Assembly: GCA_937920455.1 (NCBI GenBank)
Contig: CALETX010000187.1
Coordinates: forward strand, 1-6,415
Origin: an uncultured bacterium
Lineage (GTDB): Bacteria > Verrucomicrobiota > Kiritimatiellia > UBA8416 > CALETX01
Reading direction: 5' to 3'
Length of the DNA stretch: 6,415 nucleotides
The notes under the pieces were generated by a model. That model did no database searches. It was not told the origin of the DNA and saw nothing but the letters and a program-made list of their open reading frames with translations. Shown one piece after another: positions 5,975 through 6,415 of this stretch. Every line of letters begins with the position of its first letter. The first letter of the stretch is position 1. A program made the position numbers and the translations under genes.

Positions 5975-6415
5975 ATGCCGCTTCTTTTCGACATGCCGTT
6001 GAGCAAGTTACGCGTTTACAAAGGTCGCAACCCCAAACCTGCTGACTTCGATGCGTTCTGGAATAAAGGAATTGACGAGATGCTCAAGATAGACCCAAAG
6101 GTCGAGCTTAAACCGGCCGACTTTGAAGCACCCTTTGCCAGATGCTACGACATGTTCTTCACAGGAGTAGGCGGAGCAAGGATACACGCCAAGCTTCTCA
6201 AGCCACGCAATAATTCCCGCAGGGGGCCTGCGCTCCTTATGTTTCATGGCTATTCCGGCAGTTCAGGCGATTGGAGCGATAAACTTTCGTACGTGGCCAT
6301 GGGCTTTACTGTTGCAGCCCTCGACTGCCGTGGACAGGGTGGACTTTCCGAGGACGTGGGCGGTGTTAAGGGATGGACACTGAATGGTCACATAATACGT
6401 GGTCTTGACGGCCCA
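5975..6415 (+). CDS. Acetyl xylan esterase / cephalosporin-C deacetylase-like protein (AXE1 family), N-terminal part
   Basis: From the ATG at 5975, 147 codons stay open to the right edge. The start is supported by AGGAGA at 5961-5966, 8 bases upstream. The product matches the N-terminal half of AXE1-family alpha/beta hydrolases (CE7 type), which deacetylate xylo-oligosaccharides and acetylated small molecules such as cephalosporin C. Visible family traits are FDMPLSKLRVYKGRNPKPADFDAFW in outline (residues 5-29), the strand pair before the oxyanion region MFHGYSG (89-95), and the conserved DCRGQG (117-122). GHIIRGLDGP (138-147) comes just before the helix that precedes the nucleophile. The serine nucleophile (GxSQGG), Asp and His of the triad lie past the edge. 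The family is near 320 residues, so slightly under half is present. No signal peptide is seen, normal for this intracellular family. It is its own transcription unit, not joined to the upstream glycan operon. Confidence 0.9.
   Translation, partial: MPLLFDMPLSKLRVYKGRNPKPADFDAFWNKGIDEMLKIDPKVELKPADFEAPFARCYDMFFTGVGGARIHAKLLKPRNNSRRGPALLMFHGYSGSSGDWSDKLSYVAMGFTVAALDCRGQGGLSEDVGGVKGWTLNGHIIRGLDGP

Overview
The window reads as a bacterial chromosomal segment of moderate GC content. It joins housekeeping genes (a pyrimidine-synthesis electron-transfer subunit and a TrpB2-type tryptophan synthase) to carbohydrate-degradation genes. Secretable-type enzyme folds without evident signal peptides, a HEXD-like GH20 enzyme paired with a parallel beta-helix protein, and an AXE1-type deacetylase would fit a glycan-degrading environmental lineage such as Planctomycetes/Verrucomicrobia/Lentisphaerae, Armatimonadota or a related candidate phylum. 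This placement is an impression from gene style; nothing in the window fixes the phylum.

Layout. Bases 1-200 (minus) hold the N-terminal part of pyrK, cut by the left edge. A 205-base divergent intergenic region follows. Bases 406-1497 and 1520-3805 (plus) form a tight two-gene operon: a Pectate_lyase_3-type right-handed beta-helix protein, then a 761-residue GH20-like hexosaminidase. A 115-base convergent gap with no convincing terminator separates it from trpB2 (3921-5294, minus), which has a strong Shine-Dalgarno sequence and a perfect TATAAT about 70 bases upstream. Bases 5295-5974 hold no intact gene. They contain the trpB2 promoter and leader, a degraded ISAs1-like transposase N-terminal fragment (about 5423-5778, plus), and the leader of the next gene with two hairpins sharing the same loop octamer. 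From 5975 (plus) an AXE1-family acetyl xylan esterase / cephalosporin-C deacetylase-like gene begins and runs off the right edge.

How the genes may work together. The beta-helix protein and GH20-like enzyme are very probably co-transcribed and co-functional in breaking down an amino-sugar-containing or otherwise complex glycan. The esterase, if it acts on acetylated sugars, could contribute deacetylation but is a separate transcription unit. pyrK and trpB2 are unrelated metabolic genes that flank the sugar operon. No clearly novel system is visible. The more unusual points are the altered catalytic motif of the GH20-like protein, the apparent lack of export signals in both operon members, the decayed transposase, and the paired hairpins before the esterase.
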